This document shows positions 38,973 through 47,439 of a DNA stretch of 64,000 nucleotides, in pieces. Position numbers and translations under genes: made by a program. This stretch comes from Variovorax sp. JS1663 (GTDB lineage: Bacteria > Pseudomonadota > Gammaproteobacteria > Burkholderiales > Burkholderiaceae_C), in contig NZ_LYMK01000013.1 of assembly GCF_002157355.1 (NCBI RefSeq), positions 86,382-150,381 on the forward strand, written 5' to 3'. Every line of letters starts with the position of its first letter. Position 1 is the stretch's first letter. The notes under the pieces were generated by a model. The model did not search any database, was not told where the DNA came from, and saw only the letters and a program-made list of their open reading frames with translations.

Positions 38973-38995
38973 AAAAAGACCGCCTGGGGGCGGTC
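38973..38995 (-). promoter_or_regulatory. Terminator-like hairpin in the rfbB leader
   Basis: On the leftward strand, GACCGCC-CCCA-GGCGGTC followed by TTTTT forms a 7 bp perfect stem with a U tract (stem 38978-38984 with 38989-38995; T run 38973-38977). It ends about 20 bases before the rfbB ATG. No gene lies upstream on this strand for it to terminate. It may be an attenuator or 5' stabilising hairpin for the rfb operon, or a stop for antisense transcripts coming from the phasin region. Confidence 0.5.
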
Positions 38996-39003
38996 GCAGG
39001 GCA

Positions 39004-39009
39004 ATTATC
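39004..39009 (-). promoter_or_regulatory. Possible -10 box for the rfb operon
   Basis: GATAAT on the leftward strand, 52 bases before the rfbB ATG, matches five of six consensus -10 bases. No good -35 hexamer is seen at 16-18 bp spacing. If used, transcription would start within a few bases of the leader hairpin. Confidence 0.3.
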
Positions 39010-39100
39010 CCATCCCGCGTCTGCCACTAGAGACCAGCGCCTAACGAACCCGCCCAAGCCCCGCTAGAGTGCTTCCGATCTACTTTCCCAAGGAACCCCC

Positions 39101-39577
39101 ATGCCCGACGACGACAAGACCGACCGCATCAAGGACTCCGCCCAGCAGATCTGGCTCGCCGGCCTCGGCGCCTTCGCCAAGATGCAGCAGGAAGGCAGCA
39201 AGGCCTTCGAGGCGCTGGTGAAAGACGGCCTCGGCGTGCAGAAGAAGACCCAGCAGGCCGCCGAGGAGACGCTGTCCCAGGCCCAGGCCCGCATGGCCGG
39301 CTTCGCCAGCGAGTTCGGCAACCGGGCGGCCGGCGGCTGGGGCAAGCTGGAGTCGATCTTCGAGGACCGCGTGGCCCGCGCGCTCGAAAAGCTCGGCATG
39401 CCCTCGGCGGAGGACGTTGCGGCGCTGCAGGCGCGCGTGGAGGCGCTCGAAGCCCAGCTCAAGCGCAATGATGGTGCCATGCGACCGGCGCGTGCACCGC
39501 GCAAGACGGCCGCGCGCCACCCAGCCGAGGCGGCCGCCAAGCCATCGCGCCGGCGCAAGCCACCGGCCGACGCCTGA
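39101..39577 (+). CDS. Phasin-like polyhydroxyalkanoate granule protein
   Basis: This 158-residue protein of the PhaI/PhaF type has an amphipathic helical region at about 10-75 (QIWLAGLGAFAKMQQEGSKAFEAL) that coats PHA granules, a coiled-coil segment around 105-130 (LQARVEALEAQLK) and a basic Lys/Arg/Ala/Pro tail at 135-158 that could touch DNA, as in PhaF histone-like tails. An AAGGAA ribosome site precedes the ATG. It is followed by a PhaD-like regulator. Confidence 0.9.
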   Translation: MPDDDKTDRIKDSAQQIWLAGLGAFAKMQQEGSKAFEALVKDGLGVQKKTQQAAEETLSQAQARMAGFASEFGNRAAGGWGKLESIFEDRVARALEKLGMPSAEDVAALQARVEALEAQLKRNDGAMRPARAPRKTAARHPAEAAAKPSRRRKPPADA

Positions 39578-39687
39578 CCCCACCTGATTTGGCCCGCTGC
39601 CGCTGCCACGCCGCAGTGCAGCAATCGCCCCACGGCACGGGACTTGCGCTAGAGTGGCCTCAAGAGACAACCGGAGGCCACGACCTC

Positions 39688-40362
39688 ATGGCCAAGAAAG
39701 CGCCACGCCGCACTGCGCAACGCATCCTCGAAGCCGCTCTGGACCTGTTCAACCGGTTCGGGGAACCGAACGTGTCGACCACGCTGGTGGCGGGCGAGCT
39801 CAACATCAGCCCCGGCAACCTCTACTACCACTACCCCGCCAAGGACGAGCTGATCAACAAGCTCTACGAGAGCTACGAGACCGAGCTCAACGAACTGCTG
39901 CACGCGAGCGAGGGCGTGCGCGACGTGGAGGACGCCTGGTTCTTCATGCACAGCCTGTTCGAGCTGATCTGGCGCTACCGCTTCCTCTACCGCGACCTCA
40001 ACGACCTGCTGTCGAAGAACCGGCACCTGGAGACGCAGTTCCAGCTGGTGCTCAAGAACAAGGCCCGGGCCATCCGCGCGCTGCTCGCCGGCATGAGCCG
40101 TGCCGGGCACCTGGCGATCGACGAGCGCGAACTCGACCCGCTCGCGCAGAGCATGGTGGTGGTGCTGACCTACTGGCTGAACTACGAGTACGTGCGCAAC
40201 CCGCGCGAGGCGCTGGAGCCCGAGCATGCGCAGGGTGCCCTGCTGCGCGGGGCCCATCACACCCTGCACCTGCTCGCCCCCTACCTCGCCACCGAGCAGC
40301 GGCGGCATTTGCTGACACTCAGCAATGCCTATGCAGGCGAAGATCAGGCGGCAACAGTCTGA
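39688..40362 (+). CDS. PhaD-like TetR-family regulator
   Basis: This 224-residue TetR-family protein has an N-terminal HTH at about 30-57 (LVAGELNISPGNLYYHYPAKDELI). The start LDLFNRFGEPNVST strongly resembles PhaD, a regulator of phasin genes in pseudomonads. The C-terminal part is helical and probably binds an acyl-CoA-like ligand. The ATG at 39688 follows a GGAGG site; a TTG extension to 39589 is unlikely. Its place after the phasin gene supports a PHA role. Confidence 0.87.
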   Translation: MAKKAPRRTAQRILEAALDLFNRFGEPNVSTTLVAGELNISPGNLYYHYPAKDELINKLYESYETELNELLHASEGVRDVEDAWFFMHSLFELIWRYRFLYRDLNDLLSKNRHLETQFQLVLKNKARAIRALLAGMSRAGHLAIDERELDPLAQSMVVVLTYWLNYEYVRNPREALEPEHAQGALLRGAHHTLHLLAPYLATEQRRHLLTLSNAYAGEDQAATV

Positions 40363-40378
40363 AAGTCCCGCAAGCGCC

Positions 40379-41209
40379 ATGGCTCACCCCGACCTTCACC
40401 CTCTCTCGCTGCTGGCCGGCGGCGCGGTGTCCGCCGCGGAGCCCTGGGCCCCGATGCCCTATCGGGACGCGCCGCGCTACGACGCCGCCCAGGTGATCAA
40501 GCACTGGGATCGGCTGCATGTGGGCCAAGGGATGCCGCCGCCGGCACCCGGTCCGCTGGCTGAAGGCTGGGCGCTGTACCACAGCGGCGAGTTCGCGCGC
40601 GCCGCCAATCTGGGACTGCGCCATGGCCGCGAAGGGCTGATCCTGGCCAATCAGGCCACCGCGATCTATGCCACTTACCTGGAGCCGCGCGAGGCCGCCC
40701 GGCAGGCCTTGTTCAGGCAGGTGGCCGAGAGCGCCGCCGCGCAGATCGCCGAGGAGCCTGACAACTGTCAAGCCCTCTTCTGGCAGGCCTATGCCCTGGG
40801 CCGCTACAGCCAGGGCATCAGCGTTGCGCGGGCCCTGGCGCAGGGCCTGGGCAGCAAGCTCAAGGGCGCGCTCGAGCACGTGATCGAGCTGGAGCCGCAG
40901 CATGCCGCGGCCCACGTGGCGCTGGCCGCCTTCCATGCCGAGGTGATCGACAAGGTGGGCGCCCTGGTCGGCCGCATGACCTACGGCGTGCGGGCCGAGA
41001 CCGCGATCGAGCTTTTCGAGCGCGGCCTGTCGCTGCATCCCCGCTCGGCCAGCGCGCTGATGGAATACGCGCGCGGCCTGCTGATGCTGGACGGCGAGTC
41101 GCGCACTGCCGAAGCCACCCGGCTGTACGAGCGGGCTGCCGGGATCGAGCCGGTCGACGCCCGCGAGCGCCTGGACATCGAGTTGGCGCGCGCCGGCCTG
41201 TCCGACTGA
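40379..41209 (+). CDS. Uncharacterised TPR-like helical protein
   Basis: This 276-residue protein is soluble, Ala/Leu-rich and helical, with tetratricopeptide-like units: EGWALYHSGEFARAANLG, ALFWQAYALGRYSQGI and AAHVALAAFHAEV, plus a longer pair near the C-terminus (AIELFERGLSLHPRSASALMEYARGLLML). No catalytic motif is visible. I choose the ATG at 40379; an ATG at 40325 would overlap the regulator. It sits between the PhaD-like regulator and the acyl-CoA-binding protein, so a lipid-related scaffold role is possible but unproven. Confidence 0.82.
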   Translation: MAHPDLHPLSLLAGGAVSAAEPWAPMPYRDAPRYDAAQVIKHWDRLHVGQGMPPPAPGPLAEGWALYHSGEFARAANLGLRHGREGLILANQATAIYATYLEPREAARQALFRQVAESAAAQIAEEPDNCQALFWQAYALGRYSQGISVARALAQGLGSKLKGALEHVIELEPQHAAAHVALAAFHAEVIDKVGALVGRMTYGVRAETAIELFERGLSLHPRSASALMEYARGLLMLDGESRTAEATRLYERAAGIEPVDARERLDIELARAGLSD

Positions 41210-41274
41210 AGCGCCACACATTTATCAACGGTGTCGTCACTTAAGATGCGGACCTCCGCAACCAGACTGCCGCC

Positions 41275-41529
41275 ATGTCCGATCTGAACGCCCAGTTCGA
41301 AGCCGCCCAGGCCAATTCACGCCTGCTCCCCGAGCGTCCCGACAACCCGACCCTGCTCAAGATCTACGGCCTGTTCAAGCAGGCGACCGCCGGCGACAAC
41401 ACCGAGAAGAAGCCCAGCTTCAGCGACATCGTCGCGCGTGCCAAGTGGGACGCCTGGACGGCCCAGAAGGGCCTGGGCGCCGACGAGGCCAAGCAGAAGT
41501 ACATCGACCTGATCGAATCCCTGCGTTGA
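41275..41529 (+). CDS. Acyl-CoA-binding protein
   Basis: This 84-residue single ACBP domain has the conserved LKIYGLFKQATAGDN (28-42) and AKWDAWTAQKGLGADEAKQKYIDLI motifs that hold long-chain acyl-CoA. It is a cytosolic carrier and fits the neighbouring PHA genes. Length matches stand-alone ACBPs. A REP-like repeat follows the stop and reaches the convergent gene. Confidence 0.95.
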   Translation: MSDLNAQFEAAQANSRLLPERPDNPTLLKIYGLFKQATAGDNTEKKPSFSDIVARAKWDAWTAQKGLGADEAKQKYIDLIESLR

Positions 41530-41538
41530 GCGTGGGCG

Positions 41539-41628
41539 CCGCGGAACCGGCTTTGCCGTGCCGCTGGCGACGCCCCCCCGGGAAGGGGGTTGGCGGCTAC
41601 GCGCAGCGAGCAAGCCTGGGGGTGAGCC
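41539..41628. repeat. Intergenic repeat, copy 1 (between convergent genes)
   Basis: It begins with the 20-base core CCGCGGAACCGGCTTTGCCG (41539-41558), identical to 57777-57796, and continues with a looser shared stretch containing CCCCCGG, GGGTTGGCG and GCCTGGGGGTGAGC. It abuts the stop of the leftward gene at 41629. It probably acts as a shared 3' end or terminator element and is likely dispersed through the genome. Confidence 0.7.
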
Positions 41629-41967
41629 TCACAACCAATCCTTGTCGTTGTAGGCGTCGTCCTCATCCTCGCCCTCACCCCGGCCCAGCAGTTCGTCGAG
41701 CTTCTGCCGCAGGCGCTGCTCGATCTGCTCGCTGAAGCCGCCGAACAGGCCGGCCAGGGTCGCGTGCAGCCTGAAGCTGTCCGCACTGACCTCGACACGG
41801 CCATCGACGCCTGCACGGCTGAAGCGGCCGAGATCCTGCGTCTCGCCCTCCTGGTAGCTGCAGCTGAGCCCGTAGTCCTCTTCGACCTGCCGGACCCATC
41901 GGCGCGCGATCGCCCGCGCGGCTGTCAGGCCCAGGTCATGGCTGCGTTCGATCTGGATGTCAGGCAC
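41629..41967 (-). CDS. Polyhydroxyalkanoic acid system family protein
   Basis: This 112-residue protein of the PHA_gran_rgn type starts PDIQIERSHDLGLTAARAIARRW, continues with a beta-rich middle (GRVEVSADSFRLHATLAGL) and ends in a long acidic tail (GEGEDEDDAYNDKDW). GTG at 41967 has an ideal GGAGGG ribosome site and overlaps the aminopeptidase stop by 8 bp; no ATG fits. Its function is unknown, though genes of this type usually lie near PHA or fatty-acid genes, as here. Confidence 0.85.
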   Translation of the reverse strand: MPDIQIERSHDLGLTAARAIARRWVRQVEEDYGLSCSYQEGETQDLGRFSRAGVDGRVEVSADSFRLHATLAGLFGGFSEQIEQRLRQKLDELLGRGEGEDEDDAYNDKDWL

Positions 41968-43123
41968 CAGGCCCTCCCTGTCGTTGCTGTTGGTGTTGGG
42001 GTGCTTTGGCAGGCATGCCGGCCGCCGCGGGCGGCGCGTCGTCCACGCGCAGCGCCTGCAATCTCTGGGCTTGCGGCAGCGCGGCCAGGCGCTTGACCGC
42101 TGCATAGAAGCGCGGCCAGTCCCGGCCCTCGCGCTCGAACAACGCCTCGAAGCCGGGCACCAGTTCGTCGTAGGCGGCCTGCGCGCCGAAGAGCGCATTG
42201 TTGGCCCGCGCCACCCAGCCGTCGTAGGCGCCCTGGCGCGGCCCGCTCCAGTCCGCGCGCAGCTCGGCATAGCGGCGGCGGAATTCGTCCATCGCCGCCT
42301 TCTTCTGCGCATCGACCGTCGCCCAGTCCTGGTCCCGCGCCGCTTTCGAGGCATAGATATCAGCCAGGGCCCGCCGCGTGCGTGCCGTCAAGACGCGGAA
42401 CTGCTGGCGCCGGCTGTCGAACTGCGCGTACTCGAGGCGCGCAGCCTCGCCGGCCTGGGTCTGGAGCCAGCGAGCGCCGCCGATGCGCTCCACCGCGGTG
42501 GCGAAGGACTCATTGAACATAGTGTCACCGGCCACGTAAAGCACCTGGTGCGCCAGTTCGTGGAAGACGATGCGGGCCAGCTCGCCTTCCGGGTAGCCGA
42601 TGAAGGTGGACAGCAGCGGATCGCCGCCGGCCCAGTTCATCCAACCCAGCGTGGAATAGGCCGGCACCGGATAGGCCGCCGCCTCCAGCCCCTGGTCGCC
42701 CAAGGCGGTCGCCTCCGCTCGCGCCGCGGCCTCGTCGTAGTAGCCGCGGTAGCCCACGCAACCGGCGACCGGGAAGCACCAGGTCTTGAGGGTGAGCGAG
42801 TGCGGCGGCGCGGCCACCACGTTCCAGATCGCGGCAGCGCGGTGCAGGTCTGCGTAGGCCGTGTAGCTGGGGTTGTCGGGCAGGCCGAGCTCGGTCACCG
42901 CGAACCGGCGGATGCGCTGGGCCAGCTCCAGCTTGGCTTTGAGCGCCTCGGAGGCGGCCGGGTCCTGCAGCCATTCGGGCACCGGACGGGCGGCCCGCAT
43001 CAGGCCCAGGTGGCCGCTGGCTGATTGCCAGTAGTAGCCGAGGTCGGCGCAGCCGGCCAGCAAAGCCAACGCGGCCAGGGTCAGGCCCATGCGGGAAAGG
43101 CCGCGGACCTGGCTCGGCGTCAT
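41960..43123 (-). CDS. PF10023 lipoprotein aminopeptidase (predicted zinc peptidase)
   Basis: This 387-residue predicted lipoprotein has the lipobox LLAGC, with Cys25 as the lipidation site. IVFHELAHQVLYV contains the HExxH-like zinc motif (HELAH), followed by NESFATAVE with the third ligand Glu. These mark the PF10023 aminopeptidase family. It should act in the periplasm. The ATG at 43123 is coupled to the oxidoreductase stop (ATGA); a second ATG at 43090 would also keep the lipobox. Substrate is unknown. Confidence 0.88.
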   Translation of the reverse strand: MTPSQVRGLSRMGLTLAALALLAGCADLGYYWQSASGHLGLMRAARPVPEWLQDPAASEALKAKLELAQRIRRFAVTELGLPDNPSYTAYADLHRAAAIWNVVAAPPHSLTLKTWCFPVAGCVGYRGYYDEAAARAEATALGDQGLEAAAYPVPAYSTLGWMNWAGGDPLLSTFIGYPEGELARIVFHELAHQVLYVAGDTMFNESFATAVERIGGARWLQTQAGEAARLEYAQFDSRRQQFRVLTARTRRALADIYASKAARDQDWATVDAQKKAAMDEFRRRYAELRADWSGPRQGAYDGWVARANNALFGAQAAYDELVPGFEALFEREGRDWPRFYAAVKRLAALPQAQRLQALRVDDAPPAAAGMPAKAPQHQQQRQGGPGA

Positions 43124-45144
43124 TCCGCTGCCACCTCGACGAGGCAGTCGTAGAAGGTCGGCCCACGTCCGATGTCGGTCAGCAGCTGACTGGTCAGCTG
43201 GTTGACGTTGGTGCCATCCACGCCCAGCTTGCGCCACCAGATGCCCAGGCCGTGCACCACGCCCGGCCGCGCGCGGCGCGAGATCTCGGCGCGGCAACGG
43301 TGCTCGCCGCGGCGGTTGAACACGCGCACCATCGCCCCGTCGACGATGCCGCGCGCCGCGGCATCGCTCTCGTGGATCTCCAGCAGCGGCTCGCCCTCGA
43401 TGGCCCGCAGGCTCTTCACGTTGACGAAGCTGGAGTTGAGGAAGTTGCGCGCCGGCGGCGAGATCATCGCGAGCGGAAACTCGGTGGAGCTGCCGGCCGG
43501 CTCGTGGTTGGGCACATGGTCCGGCAGGCCGTCCTGGCCCATCGCGGCCAGGCGCGCGCTGAAGAACTCGCAGCGGCCGGAGGGCGTAGGGAAGCCGCCA
43601 TCGGCATAGGGCGCCTCGGGCAGCTTCAGGCTCGTGAAGCCCTGCGCCTGCAGCGCCTCGACGTCGATCACGCCCGGCGCGAAGGCGCTGCGGCACAGCG
43701 TCTCGTCGTCGTCCGAGAAGCAGGGCTCGTCGAACCCCATGCGGCGCGCCAGCTCCCGGAACACCCAGGCATTGCTGCGCGCCTCGCCGCGCGGCGCCAC
43801 GGCGGGCCGGTTCAGCAGCACATCGGTATGGCCGTAGCTGGTGTGGATGTCCCAGTGCTCCAGCTGGGTGGTGGCCGGCAGCAGGTAGTCGGCATAGTCG
43901 GCGGTGTCGGTCTGGAACTGCTCCAGCACGACGGTGAACAGGTCCTCGCGCGCGAAGCCCGCCACCACCTTGCCCGAGTCAGGCGCGACCGCGACCGGGT
44001 TGCTGTTGTAGACGATCAGCGCATGGATCGGATTCGCCTGGTCCAGCAACGCGTCGCCGATGGTGCTCATGTTGATGGTGCGCGGCCGCCGCCCGGCCAG
44101 CAGGTCGGGCCGCTGCAGCGCGGCGCGGTCCACCGGGAACAGGCCCGAGCTGCTCAGCAGCAGCCCGCCCGCACGCTCCCGCCAGGCGCCAACCAGGGCC
44201 GGCAGGCAGGCGATGGCACGCGCCGCGTTGCCACCGCCGCGCACCCGCTGCATGCCGTAGTTGAGGCGGATCGCCGCCGGCCGCGTCGTGCCGTAGGCCC
44301 GCGCGAGCGCGACGATCTGTTCTTCCGGCACGCCGCAGACCGCGGCCGCGCGCGAAGGCGGCCATTGCAGGGCGCGCTCGCGCAGCTGCTCCCAGCCGAG
44401 GGTGTGGCGCGCGATGTAGTCGTGGTCCAGCCAGTCGTGCACGATCAGCTCGTGCATCAGCGCAAATGCCAGCGCGGCATCGGTGCCCGGCAACAGGGCG
44501 ATGTGCTCGTCGCACTTGTCGGCCGTCTCGGTGCGGCGCGGGTCGATGCACACCAGCCGGGCGCCCGCGCGCCTGGCCGCCTGGGCGTGGCGCCAGAAGT
44601 GCAGGTTGCTCGCGATCGAATTGCTGCCCCAGATGAGGATCAGCTTCGCCTCGGCGAAGAACTGGACCCGCATGCCGACCTTGCCGCCCAAAGTAAAACC
44701 TAAGGCCTCACCACCCGCAGTGGAACAGATGGTGCGGTCCAGCAGCGAGGCGCCGAGCTTGTGGAAAAAGCGACGGTCCATCGATTCGCCCTGCACCAAC
44801 CCCATGGTGCCGGCGTAGCTATAAGGCAGAATCGCTTCCGGATTGTTACTTTTGAATACACCCAACTGCTGGGCGATGTCATCGAGTGCAGCATTCCAGC
44901 TTACCGGCGCGAAGCGGCCGATGCCCTTGGGGCCGACCCGCTTCATCGGTTGCAGCAGACGCTCGGGGTGCTCGTTGCGTTCGATGTAGCGGGACACCTT
45001 GGTGCACAGCGCACCGGCGGTATGGGGATGTCCGGGGTTGCCTTGCAGCTTGACGGCGCGGCCGTCCTGCACGGTCGTCACGAAGGAACAGGTGTCGGGG
45101 CAGTCGTGGGGACAGGCGCCGAGCACCTGGGTCGGGGAGTTCAT
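43120..45144 (-). CDS. Molybdopterin-dependent oxidoreductase
   Basis: This 674-residue enzyme of the DMSO reductase superfamily has an N-terminal [4Fe-4S] motif with Cys11, Cys15, Cys19 and Cys47 (CPHDCPDTC...C). LIWGSNSIASNLHFW and CIDPRRTETADKCDEHIALLPGTDAAL are cofactor-binding signatures, and the C-terminal molybdopterin guanine dinucleotide domain ends near residue 670. There is no twin-arginine signal, so it is cytoplasmic. Electron partner and substrate are not clear; formate, nitrate or other small oxyanion-type substrates are possible. Confidence 0.9.
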   Translation of the reverse strand: MNSPTQVLGACPHDCPDTCSFVTTVQDGRAVKLQGNPGHPHTAGALCTKVSRYIERNEHPERLLQPMKRVGPKGIGRFAPVSWNAALDDIAQQLGVFKSNNPEAILPYSYAGTMGLVQGESMDRRFFHKLGASLLDRTICSTAGGEALGFTLGGKVGMRVQFFAEAKLILIWGSNSIASNLHFWRHAQAARRAGARLVCIDPRRTETADKCDEHIALLPGTDAALAFALMHELIVHDWLDHDYIARHTLGWEQLRERALQWPPSRAAAVCGVPEEQIVALARAYGTTRPAAIRLNYGMQRVRGGGNAARAIACLPALVGAWRERAGGLLLSSSGLFPVDRAALQRPDLLAGRRPRTINMSTIGDALLDQANPIHALIVYNSNPVAVAPDSGKVVAGFAREDLFTVVLEQFQTDTADYADYLLPATTQLEHWDIHTSYGHTDVLLNRPAVAPRGEARSNAWVFRELARRMGFDEPCFSDDDETLCRSAFAPGVIDVEALQAQGFTSLKLPEAPYADGGFPTPSGRCEFFSARLAAMGQDGLPDHVPNHEPAGSSTEFPLAMISPPARNFLNSSFVNVKSLRAIEGEPLLEIHESDAAARGIVDGAMVRVFNRRGEHRCRAEISRRARPGVVHGLGIWWRKLGVDGTNVNQLTSQLLTDIGRGPTFYDCLVEVAAE

Positions 45145-45215
45145 GGTGGGCCGGTGAGCGGAAATCCGGCCAAGTCTAAGTTCTGCGCCGCTGATGCGCT
45201 GAGGAGGTTTTCACG

Positions 45216-46340
45216 ATGATCCAACGCAGGCACTTCTCGATCGCGGCGGGCGCCGCGGCGCTCGGCGGCTTCGGCCTGGCACGGGCGCAGGGCGAGGCGC
45301 CGATCGTGCTGGGCCAGTCCGCCCCCTTCAGCGGGCCGGCCGCGCAGCTCGGCATCCAGTTCCACCAGGGCGCCAAGCTCTACCTGGACCAGCACAACGC
45401 GCTGCCCGGCCGCCGGGGCGTGCAGATCAAGTTCCTCGATGACGGCTACGAACCCGACCGCTGCGCCGCCAACACGAAGAAGCTGATCGACGAGGACGTG
45501 TTCGCCCTGTTCGGCTACATCGGCACACCCACCAGCCTGGCGGCGCTGCCGCTGGCGGCGAGCGCGAAGACGCCTTTCATCGCGCCCTTCACCGGCGCGA
45601 TGGCATTGCGCGAGCCCTTCCAACGCAACGTGTTCCACCTGCGCGCCTCGTACAACGACGAGACCGCGCTCATCGTGAAGCAGCTCACCCACCTGGGCCT
45701 GAAGCGGATCGCGGTCTTCTACCAGAACGACGCCTACGGCAAGGCGGGCCTGGACGGCGTGACGCTGGCCCTCTCGCAGCAGAACCTCAAGCCCGCCGCG
45801 CTCGGGACGGTGGAGCGCAACACGGCGAACGTCGCGGCGGCGGTGAAGGCCATCGTGGCCGAGAAGCCGGACGCGGTGGTCCAGGTGAGCGCCTACAAGT
45901 CCTGCGCCGCCTTCATCCGCGAGGCGCGCAAGGCGGGCTACGGGGGCACCTTCTACAACGTGTCCTTCGTCGGCACCCAGGCCCTGGCCGACGAGTTGGG
46001 CAAGGAAGGTGCCGGCGTGGTCATCAGCCAGGTCGTGCCCTCGCCCTACTACGCCGCGAACGCCATCACGCGCGAGTTCAACGACGCGGTGAAAAAGAGC
46101 AATGGCGCCGCGCAGGCCAACTTCTCCAGCATGGAAGGCTACCTGGCCGCCAAGGTGCTGACGGAAGGCCTGCGCCGCGCGCCCGGCAAACCCTCGCGCG
46201 AAAGCCTGATCGCCGGCCTGGAGAGCATCGACCGTCAGCAGTTCGGCGGCTTCGAGGTGTCCTTCTCGCCGCGCAACCACGTGGCGTCGAAGTTCGTCGA
46301 GCTGTCGATGATCACCGGCGACGGCCGCATCCGCACCTGA
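45216..46340 (+). CDS. Periplasmic binding protein (LivK/branched-chain amino-acid type)
   Basis: This 374-residue type I binding protein has an N-terminal export signal with RRHFSI (Tat-like) and a cleavage site after ARA (residues 22-24). The start IVLGQSAPFSGPAAQLG and VQIKFLDDGYEPDRCAANTKKLID are typical of ABC substrate-binding proteins of the HAAT family (PF13458). No permease or ATPase gene is next to it, so it is an orphan or a sensor partner. A strong GAGGAGG ribosome site precedes the ATG. Its ligand is unknown. Confidence 0.92.
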   Translation: MIQRRHFSIAAGAAALGGFGLARAQGEAPIVLGQSAPFSGPAAQLGIQFHQGAKLYLDQHNALPGRRGVQIKFLDDGYEPDRCAANTKKLIDEDVFALFGYIGTPTSLAALPLAASAKTPFIAPFTGAMALREPFQRNVFHLRASYNDETALIVKQLTHLGLKRIAVFYQNDAYGKAGLDGVTLALSQQNLKPAALGTVERNTANVAAAVKAIVAEKPDAVVQVSAYKSCAAFIREARKAGYGGTFYNVSFVGTQALADELGKEGAGVVISQVVPSPYYAANAITREFNDAVKKSNGAAQANFSSMEGYLAAKVLTEGLRRAPGKPSRESLIAGLESIDRQQFGGFEVSFSPRNHVASKFVELSMITGDGRIRT

Positions 46341-46341
46341 T

Positions 46342-47439
46342 TCAACGCGCAGCCAGGCCGTCGACGGCCTGGAACATCGCCTGCCGCGCCTGGCTGATCA
46401 CCTGCCCGCGCCAGGCGTCGGTGTCGCTGTAGAAGGCGGTCATCATGCGCGCCTGGATCGCCTCGGCCAGCTCGGCCGGCGCGCCAGGGTGCCGGTGCAG
46501 CCAGTGGTCACCGCGCAGCGCAGCCATCACCTCCAGCATCGGCTCGGTGCCGTATTCCAGCGCAATCGCGGTGAACTCGGCCTGCGGACATTCCTCTTCG
46601 AGGGCAAATGCCATCAGGCCGGTCAGGAAGGCCGAGGTCGAGGAACCGTCGTACATCGAGGTCACCGGCGCGGCCGGCGTGCCCCACCAGGCGTTGGCGC
46701 GTGCATAGGCCGCAGCATCGTCGCGGCAAGCGAAGATGCGCTCGCCGATGCCGTTGGGCCCGAGGCCCGTGTGCACGTCGATCCAGCCGACCCGGCGCGC
46801 CCGGCCGGCATGGGTGCGCAGCACCTCGCGCACGGTCCGGTTGCTCCAGGTCGGTGCGGCCCCGCCGTAGAACAGGCCGTCGGCGAACTGGTATTGGCCG
46901 CGGCTGACGGCCGCCTGATAGAAATCCAGGCCCTCGCGCGCGATCAGCGCATCGATCTCGGCCTGGTTGGCCGCCGTCGGCGGCCAGGTCTCGGGCAGCA
47001 GCAGTGCATGCAGGCTGGCATAGGCCTCGTTGACCGGCAACGGCTTCGAGAAATCGAGGAAGTTGCGGTTCAGGTCCACGTTCTCCTGCGTCACCCGCCG
47101 GCCGTGCGAGAAGCCGTGGGGGTTGAGCGCATGCAGGTACAGCACCGCCACGCCCTGGCCGCGCGCCTTCTCGCGCCACTCGGCATCGTGCAGCGCGAAG
47201 ACCTGCACGCCGCTGCCGCAATGGCCCTCGACCCCGTGGCAGCCGCTGCTGACGATCAGCAGGCTGTCGGCATCCGCCGCGCCGTCGAGCGCGACGTCCA
47301 GCGCCAGTTCCTCGCCATCGCGGCCCCGGAGCGGATGCACGTGGGATTGCACGGCCAGCCCGGCGGCGGCGCAGGCCTCGAGAAACCGGCGGCGCGCCTG
47401 CGCGTACCGGGGCGCGAAAGCCTCGCCGACGCCGATCAT
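46342..47439 (-). CDS. DUF2817 family, M14-like zinc carboxypeptidase fold
   Basis: This 365-residue protein belongs to DUF2817, related to M14 metallocarboxypeptidases and succinylglutamate desuccinylases. Zinc-type residues are His68 and Glu71 in SGCHGVEGHCGSG and a later HTGLGPNGIGER. NPHGFSHGRRVTQENVDLNRNFLDF is a second hallmark. It is cytosolic with no signal. The ATG at 47439 overlaps the M20 stop (ATGA), so the two hydrolases are co-translated; both probably remove acyl or amino-acid groups from related substrates. Confidence 0.88.
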   Translation of the reverse strand: MIGVGEAFAPRYAQARRRFLEACAAAGLAVQSHVHPLRGRDGEELALDVALDGAADADSLLIVSSGCHGVEGHCGSGVQVFALHDAEWREKARGQGVAVLYLHALNPHGFSHGRRVTQENVDLNRNFLDFSKPLPVNEAYASLHALLLPETWPPTAANQAEIDALIAREGLDFYQAAVSRGQYQFADGLFYGGAAPTWSNRTVREVLRTHAGRARRVGWIDVHTGLGPNGIGERIFACRDDAAAYARANAWWGTPAAPVTSMYDGSSTSAFLTGLMAFALEEECPQAEFTAIALEYGTEPMLEVMAALRGDHWLHRHPGAPAELAEAIQARMMTAFYSDTDAWRGQVISQARQAMFQAVDGLAAR

